A stretch of 46,721 nucleotides of DNA from Sphingobacterium sp. GTDB taxonomy: Bacteria > Bacteroidota > Bacteroidia > Sphingobacteriales > Sphingobacteriaceae. The stretch is taken from the NCBI GenBank assembly GCA_031277715.1, contig JAITLW010000007.1:1-46721 (forward strand), written 5' to 3'. The notes below the pieces were generated by a model. The model did no database searches. It saw nothing but the letters and a program-made list of their open reading frames with translations, and was not told the origin of the DNA. This document shows positions 34,054 through 44,058 of this stretch, one piece after another. Position numbers and translations under genes: made by a program. Within the stretch, counting starts at the first letter, position 1. Each line of letters begins with the position of its first letter.

Positions 34054-36171
34054 ATGAATATTAGAAAGTCCATATTGGTAAGAGTGTACCTGGCTTTCGG
34101 GCTTATGGTCTTTGGGGCCTTGGCTGTGTTTGCCAAGTTGCTTCACTTGCAATATGTGGATGGGAAAGAATGGAAAGCGATTGCGGACAGTTTGACTATT
34201 CAAGAGCGTGTTGTAGAGGCGGCAAGAGGTAATATTTTTTCTAATGATGGTAGTCTTTTGGCTACTTCTGTGCCTGAGTATGAAATCCGGTTTGATGCGA
34301 TGGCTATTCCAGTCGAGCATAACGATGTATTTAATTTGAAGGTAGACTCCCTGGCTATGAAGCTGTCGGGATTCTTTAAGGATAAGTCATCGCGGCAATA
34401 TCTGAATCTGCTGAAAGAGTCGCGTAGTAAGAAGCAACGCTACGTGTTAATTAAGCGAGGGGTTTCGCATCAGGATTTAAAGGTCTTAAAGACTTTTCCG
34501 CTGATGCGGACTTTTAGGGAGGGTAAAACCCGGTTTTCGAGTAGTATGGTTTCGGTAAGGCAAAATAAACGCATCTTACCGTTTACTAATTTGGCGGCTC
34601 GGACTATTGGTTATAAAAGTGATGAATATCGCGTGGGGCTGGAAGGTGCCTACGGCGATTATATCGAAGGAAAGAGTGGAGCGCAGATGATGCAGCGTAT
34701 TGCCGGAGGGGTATGGGTTCCTTTGAACCGTGAAGTGGAAGTGGCTCCTGTGGATGGGTCGGATATTATTGCAACCATTGATGTCAATATGCAGGATATG
34801 GCGCAACGGGCTCTGGGTAAGCAGATGAAAATATCTAACGCGGATGAAGGCTGTGTTATTCTGATGGAGGTGGCTACAGGAGAAGTGCGGGCGATTGCTA
34901 ATTTCACGAAAGATACGGACGGTGAATACCGGGAGAAGTTTAATTATGCAATAGCACAATCAGCAGATCCGGGATCAACGTTTAAACTGGCTTCTTACTT
35001 GGTGGCTTTGGACGACGGTCTTATTGATACGAATACGATGGTCGATGTGGGTAATGGTACGTATAAGGTGCCTTCGCATACGATTCGTGACTCGCATGCG
35101 CCAAGGAAATCGATGATGACAGCCAAAGAAGGTTTTGAGGCATCGTCCAATGTGGCAATAACGAAGTTGATCAATCTGAAGTACGGGGATAATCCATCCA
35201 AGTTTACTTCAAAGCTGCATAGTTGGGGATTGAACGAGCCTTTAGATTTACAGATTCCTGGAGAAGGAAAGCCGGTGGTAAAGACACCGAAAAATAAAAG
35301 CTGGAGTAAGTTGTCCTTGATACAGATGGCTTATGGATACGAGTTGTTGCTTACGCCATTGCAGACGTTGGTGTTATATAATGGTGTTGCTAATGATGGT
35401 AAGATGGTGGCGCCTTTGTTTGTGAAAGAGATCAGGCATTTGGGAAATACAGTGGAAAAGTTTGAAGCGCGTGTTATAAATAAGGAGATGGCTTCTAAAA
35501 GTGCGATAACGAAAATGCAACGTATGTTAGAAGGTGTGATGACAGAGGGAACGGGTAAGAAACTGACGAGTCCGCTGTATACTTCGGCTGGAAAAACAGG
35601 AACGGCACAGATGGCAGATAATGCGCGGGGGTATGGACAGAGAAGGTACCAATCTTCTTTCGCGGGGTATTTCCCAGCTGAAAATCCGAAGTACTCGATG
35701 ATCGTGGTGATTCGTAATCCACGCAACGGGTATTATGGTGGTTCGGTGGCAGGACCCGTATTTAAAGAGTTGGCAGATATGGTATACGCAAATGATCTGT
35801 CCTTGCATGGCTCGTTTGCGAAACGTAATGTGAATGTTGCAGGTGTGAAGACACCGCTTACATTAGGCGGTTCTAAAGAAGCTTCGACAAAAGTGTACGA
35901 GGCTTTGGGCTTTACATCTTATAATTGGAATTCGATAGCACAAGGTGCAGTGACAGATACTTCAAAAAAAGGAGTTCCTTTTATTGAGGTCTCGGTGCGT
36001 GAAGGGGTAGTGCCAAATGTAGTTGGCATGGGATTGATCGATGCGCTGTATACGATGGAGAATGCAGGATTCAAAAGCCAGGTCGGTGGAAAAGGGAAAG
36101 TGATTTCTCAATCGCTGGTGCCAGGCGAAAAATTGAAAATAGGGACTAATGTTGCACTTCAATTGAATTAG
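34054..36171 (+). CDS. ftsI: Division penicillin-binding protein (FtsI/PBP3) with PASTA domain
   Basis: The septal peptidoglycan transpeptidase. The 705-residue product has an N-terminal membrane helix (about 8-28), a PBP dimerisation domain (about 50-220) and a transpeptidase domain with all three active-site motifs: Ser308-x-x-Lys311 in PGSTFK, Ser364-Ser-Asn366 in EASSNVAIT and Lys514-Thr-Gly in AGKTGTAQ. A single PASTA domain ends the protein (about 645-705; VPNVVGMGLIDALYTMENAG), absent from E. coli FtsI but common in other phyla. It is 17 bases after the ftsL-like gene and 2 bases before murE. Confidence 0.94.
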   Translation: MNIRKSILVRVYLAFGLMVFGALAVFAKLLHLQYVDGKEWKAIADSLTIQERVVEAARGNIFSNDGSLLATSVPEYEIRFDAMAIPVEHNDVFNLKVDSLAMKLSGFFKDKSSRQYLNLLKESRSKKQRYVLIKRGVSHQDLKVLKTFPLMRTFREGKTRFSSSMVSVRQNKRILPFTNLAARTIGYKSDEYRVGLEGAYGDYIEGKSGAQMMQRIAGGVWVPLNREVEVAPVDGSDIIATIDVNMQDMAQRALGKQMKISNADEGCVILMEVATGEVRAIANFTKDTDGEYREKFNYAIAQSADPGSTFKLASYLVALDDGLIDTNTMVDVGNGTYKVPSHTIRDSHAPRKSMMTAKEGFEASSNVAITKLINLKYGDNPSKFTSKLHSWGLNEPLDLQIPGEGKPVVKTPKNKSWSKLSLIQMAYGYELLLTPLQTLVLYNGVANDGKMVAPLFVKEIRHLGNTVEKFEARVINKEMASKSAITKMQRMLEGVMTEGTGKKLTSPLYTSAGKTGTAQMADNARGYGQRRYQSSFAGYFPAENPKYSMIVVIRNPRNGYYGGSVAGPVFKELADMVYANDLSLHGSFAKRNVNVAGVKTPLTLGGSKEASTKVYEALGFTSYNWNSIAQGAVTDTSKKGVPFIEVSVREGVVPNVVGMGLIDALYTMENAGFKSQVGGKGKVISQSLVPGEKLKIGTNVALQLN

Positions 36172-36173
36172 AT

Positions 36174-37628
36174 ATGATATTAAAAGAATTATTGCATGCG
36201 GTGCCTGTTATACAGGTTGAAGGTTCGCTCGAAGTGGAGATTGCTTCGGTGTGCTTTGATTCTCGAGAAGTGAAAGATGGGGCGCTCTTTGTGGCGGTTC
36301 GTGGTGTGCATACAGATGGCCACCTCTTCGTAGATAAGGTAGGAGCTTTAGGAGCTGCAGCTATTGTTGTCGAAGAGTTGCCGGCAGATCTATTGGAAGG
36401 GGTAACCTACTTGTTGGTCAATGATAGTGCCTATGTATTGGGACTGATTGCTGGAAATTTTTATGGCAATCCATCGAAGGATTTGAAGTTGGTCGGTGTG
36501 ACAGGTACTAATGGAAAGACAACAGTGGCAACCTTGTTATTTAATCTATTTGATCATTTGGGTTACCAGGTCGGGTTACTGTCTACCGTAGAGAATAGAA
36601 TCGGTGACCGTATTATTCCGGCTACACATACGACTCCGGATCCGGTAGCGCTGAATCAGTTGCTTCGGGAGATGGTGGAAGAGGGATGTGATTATTGTTT
36701 TATGGAGGTGAGCTCGCATGCTGTGGTGCAACAGCGTATAGCAGGTCTGCGGTTTGCCGGTGGGATATTTACAAATATCACGCATGATCACTTGGATTTT
36801 CATAAAACGTTTAGCAATTATATAAAAGCGAAGAAATGCTTTTTCGACGAGTTGGACCGCTATGCTTTTGCATTGACCAATATCGATGATAAAAATGGAG
36901 CGGTGATGCTGCAAAATACTTTCGGACACCGGAAGACCTATGGCCTGCATAGTATGGCAGACTTTAAAGCTAAGGTTATAGAAAGTCATTTTGATGGTAT
37001 GTTGCTGCAGATTGATGGGCAAGAAGTTTGGGTCAAATTGGTGGGCGGATTTAATGCTTATAATATTTTGGCCGTATATGGTGCCGCGATTCTGTTAGAG
37101 CAAGAGACTTTAAAAGTTCTGACCGCATTGAGTGAAATCACAGGTGCAGAAGGACGGTTTGAGACGGTGCGTTCGGCTAAGGGAATTGTTGGAGTGGTCG
37201 ATTATGCCCACACACCCGATGCTGTGGAGAATGTACTGGAGACGATTCAGCAATTGCGCACTGGAACACAGCAGATTATTACCGTACTAGGTTGTGGTGG
37301 AGATCGCGATCGGACCAAACGCCCTGAAATGGCTAAAGTGGCTTTGAAGTATAGCGATAAGGTTATCATTACTTCAGATAATCCGCGTACGGAGGATCCG
37401 CTGGATATTATCAAGGAGATGGAAGCGGGAATACCTGCCGATAAAAAGAAGAATACGTTTAGTATCTCGGACCGGAGAGAAGCTATCCGTGCGGCCTGCC
37501 ATTTGGCATCGCCAGGGGATATCGTGCTGATCGCCGGAAAAGGACACGAAAAATATCAAGAAATCAATGGCGTGCGTCATCATTTTGATGATCGTGAAGA
37601 ATTGGAAAATACATTTAACGAACAATAA
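36174..37628 (+). CDS. murE: UDP-MurNAc-L-Ala-D-Glu ligase MurE (meso-diaminopimelate type)
   Basis: Adds the third residue to the peptidoglycan precursor in the cytoplasm. The 484-residue product has the Mur ligase N-terminal domain (about 20-95), ATP loop GVTGTNGKTTVA (108-119), the HTTPDP substrate motif (152-157), probable carbamylated Lys220 in AKKCFF, and DNPR at 402-405. That motif marks meso-diaminopimelate ligases (L-lysine enzymes differ there), so the wall is predicted to be diaminopimelate-type. The ATG is two bases after the ftsI stop. Confidence 0.95.
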   Translation: MILKELLHAVPVIQVEGSLEVEIASVCFDSREVKDGALFVAVRGVHTDGHLFVDKVGALGAAAIVVEELPADLLEGVTYLLVNDSAYVLGLIAGNFYGNPSKDLKLVGVTGTNGKTTVATLLFNLFDHLGYQVGLLSTVENRIGDRIIPATHTTPDPVALNQLLREMVEEGCDYCFMEVSSHAVVQQRIAGLRFAGGIFTNITHDHLDFHKTFSNYIKAKKCFFDELDRYAFALTNIDDKNGAVMLQNTFGHRKTYGLHSMADFKAKVIESHFDGMLLQIDGQEVWVKLVGGFNAYNILAVYGAAILLEQETLKVLTALSEITGAEGRFETVRSAKGIVGVVDYAHTPDAVENVLETIQQLRTGTQQIITVLGCGGDRDRTKRPEMAKVALKYSDKVIITSDNPRTEDPLDIIKEMEAGIPADKKKNTFSISDRREAIRAACHLASPGDIVLIAGKGHEKYQEINGVRHHFDDREELENTFNEQ

Positions 37629-37637
37629 TAAGAGCCG

Positions 37638-38882
37638 ATGTTGTATTACTTATTTAATTGGTTACAAGAGCACTTGCATATTCCTGGAGCGGGGTTGTTT
37701 CAGTACATCTCGTTTAGGACGGCAATGGCGGTTATTGTCTCTTTGATTATTACCACCGTCTTTGGTAGCCGTTTGATCCGGTTGTTGCACAAAAAGCAGG
37801 TCGGTGAAACTATTCGTGACCTAGGGCTAGAAGGAGAGAAAAAGAAACAAGGTACGCCAACCATGGGGGGATTGATTATCATCGCTGGTATTCTTATCCC
37901 GACATTATTGTTTGCCAAGCTGGATAACATCTATGTAATTATCATGATCATTACAACTCTTTGGATGGGAGCTATTGGTTTTCTGGATGATTATATCAAG
38001 GTATTTCGCAAGAATAAAGAAGGATTGGCGGGCCGATTCAAGGTTATTGGTCAAGTGGGGTTAGGTACGCTGATCGCTATAACGATGTATTTCCATCCGG
38101 ATATCGTCGTGCGGGAGCAGGTGACAAACCCGAGTTCATCGCGACCTGTCGAGGTGATCATCAATCCACAGACCGGCGAAAAGACATATGCTGAAAATGT
38201 AAAGTCAACGAAGACGAACATTCCGTTTTACAAAAACAATGAGTTCGACTATTCCAAGGTACTGGATGTATTTGGTTTAGAAGGTAAGTGGCCTACTTTT
38301 TTTCTATTCCTATTTGTTGTCGTATTTATCGTGACGGCGGTATCGAATGGAGCAAATATAACGGACGGTATAGATGGATTGGCGACGGGGACGTCAGCGA
38401 TCATAGGGATTACTCTAGCCATACTCGCGTATGTGTCGGGTAATATTATTTTCTCAGATTATTTGAATATCATGTATATCCCGAATTCGGGGGAACTGGT
38501 GATTTTCGCGGGAGCATTTATAGGAGCTTGTACTGGATTTTTGTGGTACAATGCTTACCCTGCACAGGTATTTATGGGGGATACGGGATCGTTGATGATC
38601 GGAGGTAATATAGCGGCATTCGCTATTCTGATCCGTAAGGAGTTGTTGATTCCTGTCTTGTGTGGTGTGTTCCTGATTGAGTTGGTTTCGGTTATTACAC
38701 AGGTATCCTATTTTAAGTATACGAAGAAGAAGTTTGGTGAAGGGCGACGCATTTTCTTAATGTCTCCGCTACATCATCATTACCAAAAGAAAGGATATCA
38801 CGAAGCCAAGATTGTAACCCGATTTGTAATTGTCGGCGTTATCCTGGCGATTTTAACCATAGTAACGTTGAAAGTTAGATAA
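37638..38882 (+). CDS. mraY: Phospho-N-acetylmuramoyl-pentapeptide transferase MraY
   Basis: Transfers phospho-MurNAc-pentapeptide to undecaprenyl phosphate, making lipid I at the inner membrane. The 414-residue product has about ten membrane helices, [11 protein letters not shown] (about 74-84), LDDYIKV (about 116-122) with the catalytic Asp pair region, [14 protein letters not shown] and [11 protein letters not shown]. It is longer than the usual 360 because of an insertion at about 155-210, seen in Bacteroidota MraY. It lies 9 bases after murE; murF, which usually precedes mraY, is not present. Confidence 0.95.
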   Translation: MLYYLFNWLQEHLHIPGAGLFQYISFRTAMAVIVSLIITTVFGSRLIRLLHKKQVGETIRDLGLEGEKKKQGTPTMGGLIIIAGILIPTLLFAKLDNIYVIIMIITTLWMGAIGFLDDYIKVFRKNKEGLAGRFKVIGQVGLGTLIAITMYFHPDIVVREQVTNPSSSRPVEVIINPQTGEKTYAENVKSTKTNIPFYKNNEFDYSKVLDVFGLEGKWPTFFLFLFVVVFIVTAVSNGANITDGIDGLATGTSAIIGITLAILAYVSGNIIFSDYLNIMYIPNSGELVIFAGAFIGACTGFLWYNAYPAQVFMGDTGSLMIGGNIAAFAILIRKELLIPVLCGVFLIELVSVITQVSYFKYTKKKFGEGRRIFLMSPLHHHYQKKGYHEAKIVTRFVIVGVILAILTIVTLKVR

Positions 38883-38883
38883 G

Positions 38884-40257
38884 ATGGCAAATATTGCAAA
38901 TACATATTATCCACAGCAAGGTCGCTTAGTAATTCTGGGAGCAGGAGAGAGTGGAGTTGGGGCTGCTATCCTGGGTAAGGATAAGGGGTTTGATGTATTC
39001 GTATCCGACCTAGGGGTGATAGCGGAATCTTATCAAAAGCAGTTGCAGGATGAAGGAATCGCTTTTGAAAGCGGTCAGCACACAGAAGCGGCTATTTTGA
39101 ATGCAGATGTGATTGTCAAGAGCCCTGGCATTCCGGAGAAGGCGCCCTTAATAAAAAAACTGAGAGAAGCGGGTATTCCACTTATTTCGGAAATCGAATT
39201 TGCAGCACAGTATACCGATGCACGTTTGATCTGTATTACAGGATCGAATGGGAAGTCAACAACGACGATGCTGACTCACTATATGTTGGAGAAGGCAGGT
39301 CTGAATGTGGGCTTGGCGGGCAATATCGGAAAAAGTTTCGCCCTACAGGTGGCGCGTGCAGATTTTGATGTGTACGTCTTGGAGATATCGAGTTTTATGC
39401 TGGACGATATGTACCACTTTAGAGCCGATGTGGCGGTATTGTTAAATATCACTCCAGATCATTTGGATCGCTACGATTACAAGATGGAAAACTATGTGAA
39501 CTCGAAGTTCAGAGTGATTCAAAATCAAACGGCTGACGATTTCTTTATCTATTGTAGCGATGATGAAGAGACAATCAAAGCGCTGCCGAGATTTGATATA
39601 AAAGCAATGATGCTACCTATGACACAGGAAGATGTGGTGTCGACAGGTGCATATTTAAACGAGAATAAAGAATTAATAATTAACATACCTAATAGAGAGA
39701 TATTTGCGATGAATATTGAAGAGTTATCATTACAGGGAAGACACAACGTGTACAATAATATGGCGTCAGGTTTGGTCGCTAAAGTACAAGAGTTGCGCAA
39801 TCAGACGATGAAGGAGAGTATGGGCTCTTATGTCAATATACCGCACCGATTGGAGCATGTGGCATTTATAGGTGGTGTCAATTATATCAATGATTCTAAG
39901 GCTACCAACGTGAATTCGGTATGGTATGCGCTGGAAAGTTTTTCGCCAGATATCGTTCTTCTGTTAGGAGGGGTAGATAAAGGGAATGATTACGATATGT
40001 TGCGCGATTTAGTAAAACAAAAGGTTAAAGCGATTATCTGTATCGGTAAGGACACTTCACGCATTCATGATGCATTTGAAGATGAGGTAGACGTGATTGT
40101 AAACAGTGCTTCTATGGATGACGCTGTACAGATCGCATCGCATCTTGCTAAAAAGGGAGATACTGTATTGTTGTCGCCTGCTTGCGCAAGTTTTGATTGG
40201 TTTAAGAATTACGAAGAGCGAGGAGATAAATTTAAAGATGCTGTAATGGCGTTGTAG
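38884..40257 (+). CDS. murD: UDP-MurNAc-L-Ala--D-Glu ligase MurD
   Basis: Adds D-glutamate to UDP-MurNAc-L-Ala. The 457-residue product has an N-terminal Rossmann-like domain (VILGAGESGVGAAIL, about 16-30), the ATP loop CITGSNGKSTTTML (about 118-131), the central motif LNITPDHLDRYD and the C-terminal domain with NDSKATNVNS and LLLGGVDKGNDY. It begins one base after the mraY stop. Typical length. Order in the pathway is murC, murD, murE. Confidence 0.95.
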   Translation: MANIANTYYPQQGRLVILGAGESGVGAAILGKDKGFDVFVSDLGVIAESYQKQLQDEGIAFESGQHTEAAILNADVIVKSPGIPEKAPLIKKLREAGIPLISEIEFAAQYTDARLICITGSNGKSTTTMLTHYMLEKAGLNVGLAGNIGKSFALQVARADFDVYVLEISSFMLDDMYHFRADVAVLLNITPDHLDRYDYKMENYVNSKFRVIQNQTADDFFIYCSDDEETIKALPRFDIKAMMLPMTQEDVVSTGAYLNENKELIINIPNREIFAMNIEELSLQGRHNVYNNMASGLVAKVQELRNQTMKESMGSYVNIPHRLEHVAFIGGVNYINDSKATNVNSVWYALESFSPDIVLLLGGVDKGNDYDMLRDLVKQKVKAIICIGKDTSRIHDAFEDEVDVIVNSASMDDAVQIASHLAKKGDTVLLSPACASFDWFKNYEERGDKFKDAVMAL

Positions 40258-40334
40258 GTTGGGTAGTGAACAAGATCACTTGATAACAGGATAACTCGAT
40301 AACAGGTTAAACTTGTTAACAATAATAAAGGGGA
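40258..40334. repeat. murD-ftsW spacer with short direct repeat
   Basis: GATAACAGG occurs at 40282-40290 and again at 40298-40306, followed by the palindrome TTGTTAACAA (40313-40322). No promoter consensus was found. Spacers of this A/T-rich type are otherwise short in the cluster. Confidence 0.4.
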
Positions 40335-41528
40335 ATGGAACAGATATTTGCAAAACTAAAAGGAGACAAGTGGATATGGATTATCGTGATAATTCTATCA
40401 GGATGGTCTTTGCTTGCTGTTTATAGCTCTGTAGGTACATTGGCTTATAAAGAAGGAAAAGGGACGGAGTTGTATCTGTTTAAGCATTTTTCTATTGTAG
40501 CGGTGGGTTTGCTTTTGATGTATCTGTCTCATAAGTTGGATTACAAATGGTACGCGGGTATTTCGAAGATACTGATGGTAATTACAATCCCTTTACTGTT
40601 ATATACGTTGATTTTCGGTAGTTCAGTGAATGAGGCATCGCGATGGGTTACTATCCCGGTTATTAATCAGACATTCCAGACTTCGGATTTGGCAAAACTG
40701 GCTTTGATTACCTTTTTGGCACGTATGTTATCGCGTAAGCAAGAGGAGATTAAGGATGTGAAGAAGTCTTTTGTTCCTATTATGGGAGCGGTTTGTGCAG
40801 TCTTTGTTTTGATTGCCTGGGCCAACTTGTCTACAGCGGTGATGCTTTTCGGAACCTGTGTTCTTTTGTTGTTGATTGGCCGTATTTCCTTTAGGCAGAT
40901 TGCTATGGTTACGGCAGGTGTAGCGGTGTTGGGGATAATAGTAATCTCTGTTGGTCCGAGGCGGGCGACTTATTTCAGCCGTATTGAAGGATTCTTCAAA
41001 ACGGAGGAAGTGCATGAGACGAACGTTCCTTTTCAGGAGGATAAAAACTATCAGGCGAATAATGCTAAAATCGCAATTGCGACAGGTGGTATGTTTGGAC
41101 TGGGACCTGGGAATAGTGTGCAGCGTAATGTTTTGCCACATCCTTATTCGGATTTTATATTTGCGATCATAATTGAAGAATATGGTACGATGGGTGGCGT
41201 GATTCTGTTGTTCTTGTATTTGGCTTTGATGTACCGTTGTATTCGTATCGTAACGATGAGTCCACGTGCATTCGGGGCATTTTTGGCAGCAGGTTTAGGG
41301 TTTAGCCTAACAATACAGGCTCTTGCAAATATGGCGGTGGCCGTAGGATTAGGACCGGTGACAGGAGTTCCGCTTCCATTGGTGAGTATGGGGGGGACAT
41401 CCATTTTGTTTACATCAGTAGCATTAGGGATTATTCTGTCTGTGAGTAGGAATATTGAAGAATTAAAAGGTAAAGAAGAATTGGATGAGGTGATAAAGCC
41501 TAAAAGGGTTGTCGTCGGTTCAATTTGA
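40335..41528 (+). CDS. ftsW: Septal peptidoglycan glycosyltransferase FtsW
   Basis: SEDS-family membrane enzyme that polymerises septal glycan strands, paired with the FtsI transpeptidase. The 397-residue product has about ten membrane helices and SEDS features: a first helix WIWIIVIILSGWSLLAVYSS, the large extracytoplasmic loop with GPGNSVQRNVLPHPYSDFIF, and the signature VTGVPLPLVSMGGTS (about 338-352). It lies 77 bases after murD and 70 before murG, and both spacers hold short repeats. Confidence 0.94.
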   Translation: MEQIFAKLKGDKWIWIIVIILSGWSLLAVYSSVGTLAYKEGKGTELYLFKHFSIVAVGLLLMYLSHKLDYKWYAGISKILMVITIPLLLYTLIFGSSVNEASRWVTIPVINQTFQTSDLAKLALITFLARMLSRKQEEIKDVKKSFVPIMGAVCAVFVLIAWANLSTAVMLFGTCVLLLLIGRISFRQIAMVTAGVAVLGIIVISVGPRRATYFSRIEGFFKTEEVHETNVPFQEDKNYQANNAKIAIATGGMFGLGPGNSVQRNVLPHPYSDFIFAIIIEEYGTMGGVILLFLYLALMYRCIRIVTMSPRAFGAFLAAGLGFSLTIQALANMAVAVGLGPVTGVPLPLVSMGGTSILFTSVALGIILSVSRNIEELKGKEELDEVIKPKRVVVGSI

Positions 41529-41598
41529 TTTTAAGTTAAGAGGTTAAAGAGTTAAGAGGTATCTCGATACTCACACCTCCATACTAAATACTAATAAA

Positions 41599-42699
41599 AT
41601 GGCAAATAAAGTAATTATCAGTGGTGGCGGTACAGGAGGACATATCTTCCCTGCGATAGCAATTGCTAATGCTTTGCGCCGTATTGAACCCGATGTTGAG
41701 ATTCTGTTTGTCGGAGCTGAGGGAAAGATGGAGATGGAGAAAGTGCCGGCGGCAGGTTATACGATAATCGGTTTGAATATTCAGGGGTTCAACCGTTCGT
41801 CTTTGCTGAAAAATCTGTCTTTGCCATTTAAGATGCTGGATAGCTTGTTGAAGGCAAGAAAGATTATCAAGGACTTTAAAGCTGACGTCGCGGTAGGTGT
41901 TGGTGGATATGCTTCTGGTCCGTTGTTGATGATGGCAAATATGATGGGGGTGCCTACGTTGATCCAGGAACAAAACTCTTTTGCTGGAAAAACAAACAAG
42001 AGCCTAGGCAAGAAAGCTAAGAAAGTCTGTGTTGCCTATGAGGGGATGGAGCAGTTTTTTGCAAAGGAAAAGGTGCTATTGACGGGAAATCCCATTCGCC
42101 GTACGTCGGTGGATATTGAAGGTAAAAAAGGAGAGGCTCTGGTTGATTTCGGTCTAGAAGCGGGCAAGAAAACTATTTTGGTGACGGGGGGAAGTCTAGG
42201 GGCGGGTACGCTCAATGACTGCGTGAAGAATAATATTGATAAGTTGAATGCAGCAGGTATACAGGTCATCTGGCAATGTGGCGGATACTATGTGGATAAG
42301 CTGACAGCAGAGCTTGGGGGGAGACTTCCCAATAGCATTAAAATGTCTGCTTTTTTACAGAAGATGGACTATGCGTATGCTGCCGCGGATCTGATCGTGG
42401 CCCGTGCAGGAGCAGGTACAATCTCGGAGCTATGTGTCGTTGGTAAGCCTGTTATTCTGGTACCGTCGCCTAATGTAGCTGAGGACCATCAGACAAAAAA
42501 TGCGATGGCATTGGTGAATAAGGATGCCGCCGTGATGGTGAAGGATGTGGAGGCGAGAGATGTGCTGGTGGATAAAATATTGGAATTATTAAATGATGCG
42601 CCTACAGCGGAGAAGCTGGGGCAGAATATAGAAAAAATGGCCTTGTTGGATGCCGATGAGGTAATTGCAAGAGAGGTGTTGAAATTAATCAAGGGATAG
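41599..42699 (+). CDS. murG: UDP-GlcNAc:lipid I GlcNAc transferase MurG
   Basis: Adds GlcNAc to lipid I to make lipid II on the cytoplasmic face of the membrane. The 366-residue GT-B enzyme shows ISGGGTGGHIFPAIAIANAL (about 8-27), VGVGGYASGP, QEQNSFAGKTNK, TGGSLGAGTLN and the GlcNAc-binding ARAGAGTISEL. Length fits. ATG start after a spacer with TTAAGAGG repeats. It is 5 bases ahead of murC. Confidence 0.96.
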   Translation: MANKVIISGGGTGGHIFPAIAIANALRRIEPDVEILFVGAEGKMEMEKVPAAGYTIIGLNIQGFNRSSLLKNLSLPFKMLDSLLKARKIIKDFKADVAVGVGGYASGPLLMMANMMGVPTLIQEQNSFAGKTNKSLGKKAKKVCVAYEGMEQFFAKEKVLLTGNPIRRTSVDIEGKKGEALVDFGLEAGKKTILVTGGSLGAGTLNDCVKNNIDKLNAAGIQVIWQCGGYYVDKLTAELGGRLPNSIKMSAFLQKMDYAYAAADLIVARAGAGTISELCVVGKPVILVPSPNVAEDHQTKNAMALVNKDAAVMVKDVEARDVLVDKILELLNDAPTAEKLGQNIEKMALLDADEVIAREVLKLIKG

Positions 42700-42704
42700 A
42701 GGAT

Positions 42705-44057
42705 ATGAACATTGATCAGATAAAAAAAGTTTATTTAATCGGTATCGGTGGTATCGGGATGAGTGGTCTGGCGCGTTACTTTCATAAACTCGGCTGTGAG
42801 GTGAGTGGATATGATAGAACGGAGACTGAACTAACCATGGCTTTGGCTAAGGAAGGTATCCCTGTGGTATATGAAGATGATGTCACTACGATCGATGAAT
42901 CCTTTTCAGCACCATCGGAAGAAGCTTTGGTTATCTATACACCAGCGGTTCCTAAGGAGTTGAAGATAAAGAACTATTTTCTGGATAAAGGCTTTGAGCT
43001 TTTCAAGCGTTCACAGGTATTAGGGATTATCAGTGCTAGCCGTTTTACTATCGGAGTAGCGGGGACGCATGGTAAGACGACGACCTCAACAATGATTGCT
43101 CATATTTTGAAAGACTCCGGTTATGATTGCTCTGCATTCTTAGGAGGGATAAGTTCAAACTATAATACGAATGTGCTTTTTGGAGCAAATAATGTGGTGG
43201 TGGTCGAAGCAGATGAGTACGACCGTTCGTTTTTGACGCTACATCCGGATATCGCTATCGTGACATCTGCGGATGCGGATCATTTGGATATCTATGGGGA
43301 TGAATCGCATTTGATCGAATCATTTGAGATGTATTTGGATAGGGTCGTAGATGGTGGAAAGCGGATTGTCAAAAAAGGCTTGCCTTTTAAAGGAGACATT
43401 AGCTATTCGCAGCATATTGAAGCGGATGCTTATGCTAAAAATATACACGTTAAAGACGGTCAGTTTTATTTTGACTACGTGAGTCATGAAGTGACAATCG
43501 CAAATATTCTTTTGGGTATAGCCGGGCTTCATAATGTGGAGAATGCGGTAGCAGCGATTACCGTAGCGCGGCTGTTGAAGATAGATGACCAAAAGATAGT
43601 AGATGCATTGGCTAATTTTAAAGGGGCCAAGCGTCGCTTTGAATTTATCGTTAGGAATGAGAAGCATATTTACATTGATGACTATGCGCATCATCCCGAA
43701 GAGCTAAGGGCTTTTTTGAGCTCTATGCGTAAGCTTTACCCAGAGAAGAAATTGACGGTTGTATTTCAGCCGCATTTATTCAGCCGTACGCGCGATTTTA
43801 TAGATGGATTTGCAGAGGTATTGGGTATGGCGGATGAGCTGTTGCTTATGGAAGTATATCCTGCACGGGAATTACCTATCGAAGGAGTGACTTCGTCGTG
43901 GTTGTTGGGTAAGGTCGACTTGTCGAACAAGCGAGTGGTGAGCCCGCAGGAAGTTTTGGAGATCGCTAGGGATGAGCAACCTGAATTGTTGGTAACGGTA
44001 GGGGCAGGAGATATTGATCGATTGGTGAAACCATTGAAAGAATTATTGGAGAGATAG
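42705..44057 (+). CDS. murC: UDP-MurNAc--L-alanine ligase MurC
   Basis: Joins L-alanine to UDP-MurNAc, the first peptide step. The 450-residue product has YLIGIGGIGMSGLARYFH near the N-terminus, the ATP loop GVAGTHGKTTTSTM (about 117-130), VVEADEYDRSF, HPDIAIVTSADADHLDIYG, and DDYAHHPEELRA in the C-terminal domain. It begins 5 bases after murG and ends one base before ftsQ. Confidence 0.96.
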   Translation: MNIDQIKKVYLIGIGGIGMSGLARYFHKLGCEVSGYDRTETELTMALAKEGIPVVYEDDVTTIDESFSAPSEEALVIYTPAVPKELKIKNYFLDKGFELFKRSQVLGIISASRFTIGVAGTHGKTTTSTMIAHILKDSGYDCSAFLGGISSNYNTNVLFGANNVVVVEADEYDRSFLTLHPDIAIVTSADADHLDIYGDESHLIESFEMYLDRVVDGGKRIVKKGLPFKGDISYSQHIEADAYAKNIHVKDGQFYFDYVSHEVTIANILLGIAGLHNVENAVAAITVARLLKIDDQKIVDALANFKGAKRRFEFIVRNEKHIYIDDYAHHPEELRAFLSSMRKLYPEKKLTVVFQPHLFSRTRDFIDGFAEVLGMADELLLMEVYPARELPIEGVTSSWLLGKVDLSNKRVVSPQEVLEIARDEQPELLVTVGAGDIDRLVKPLKELLER

Positions 44058-44058
44058 T

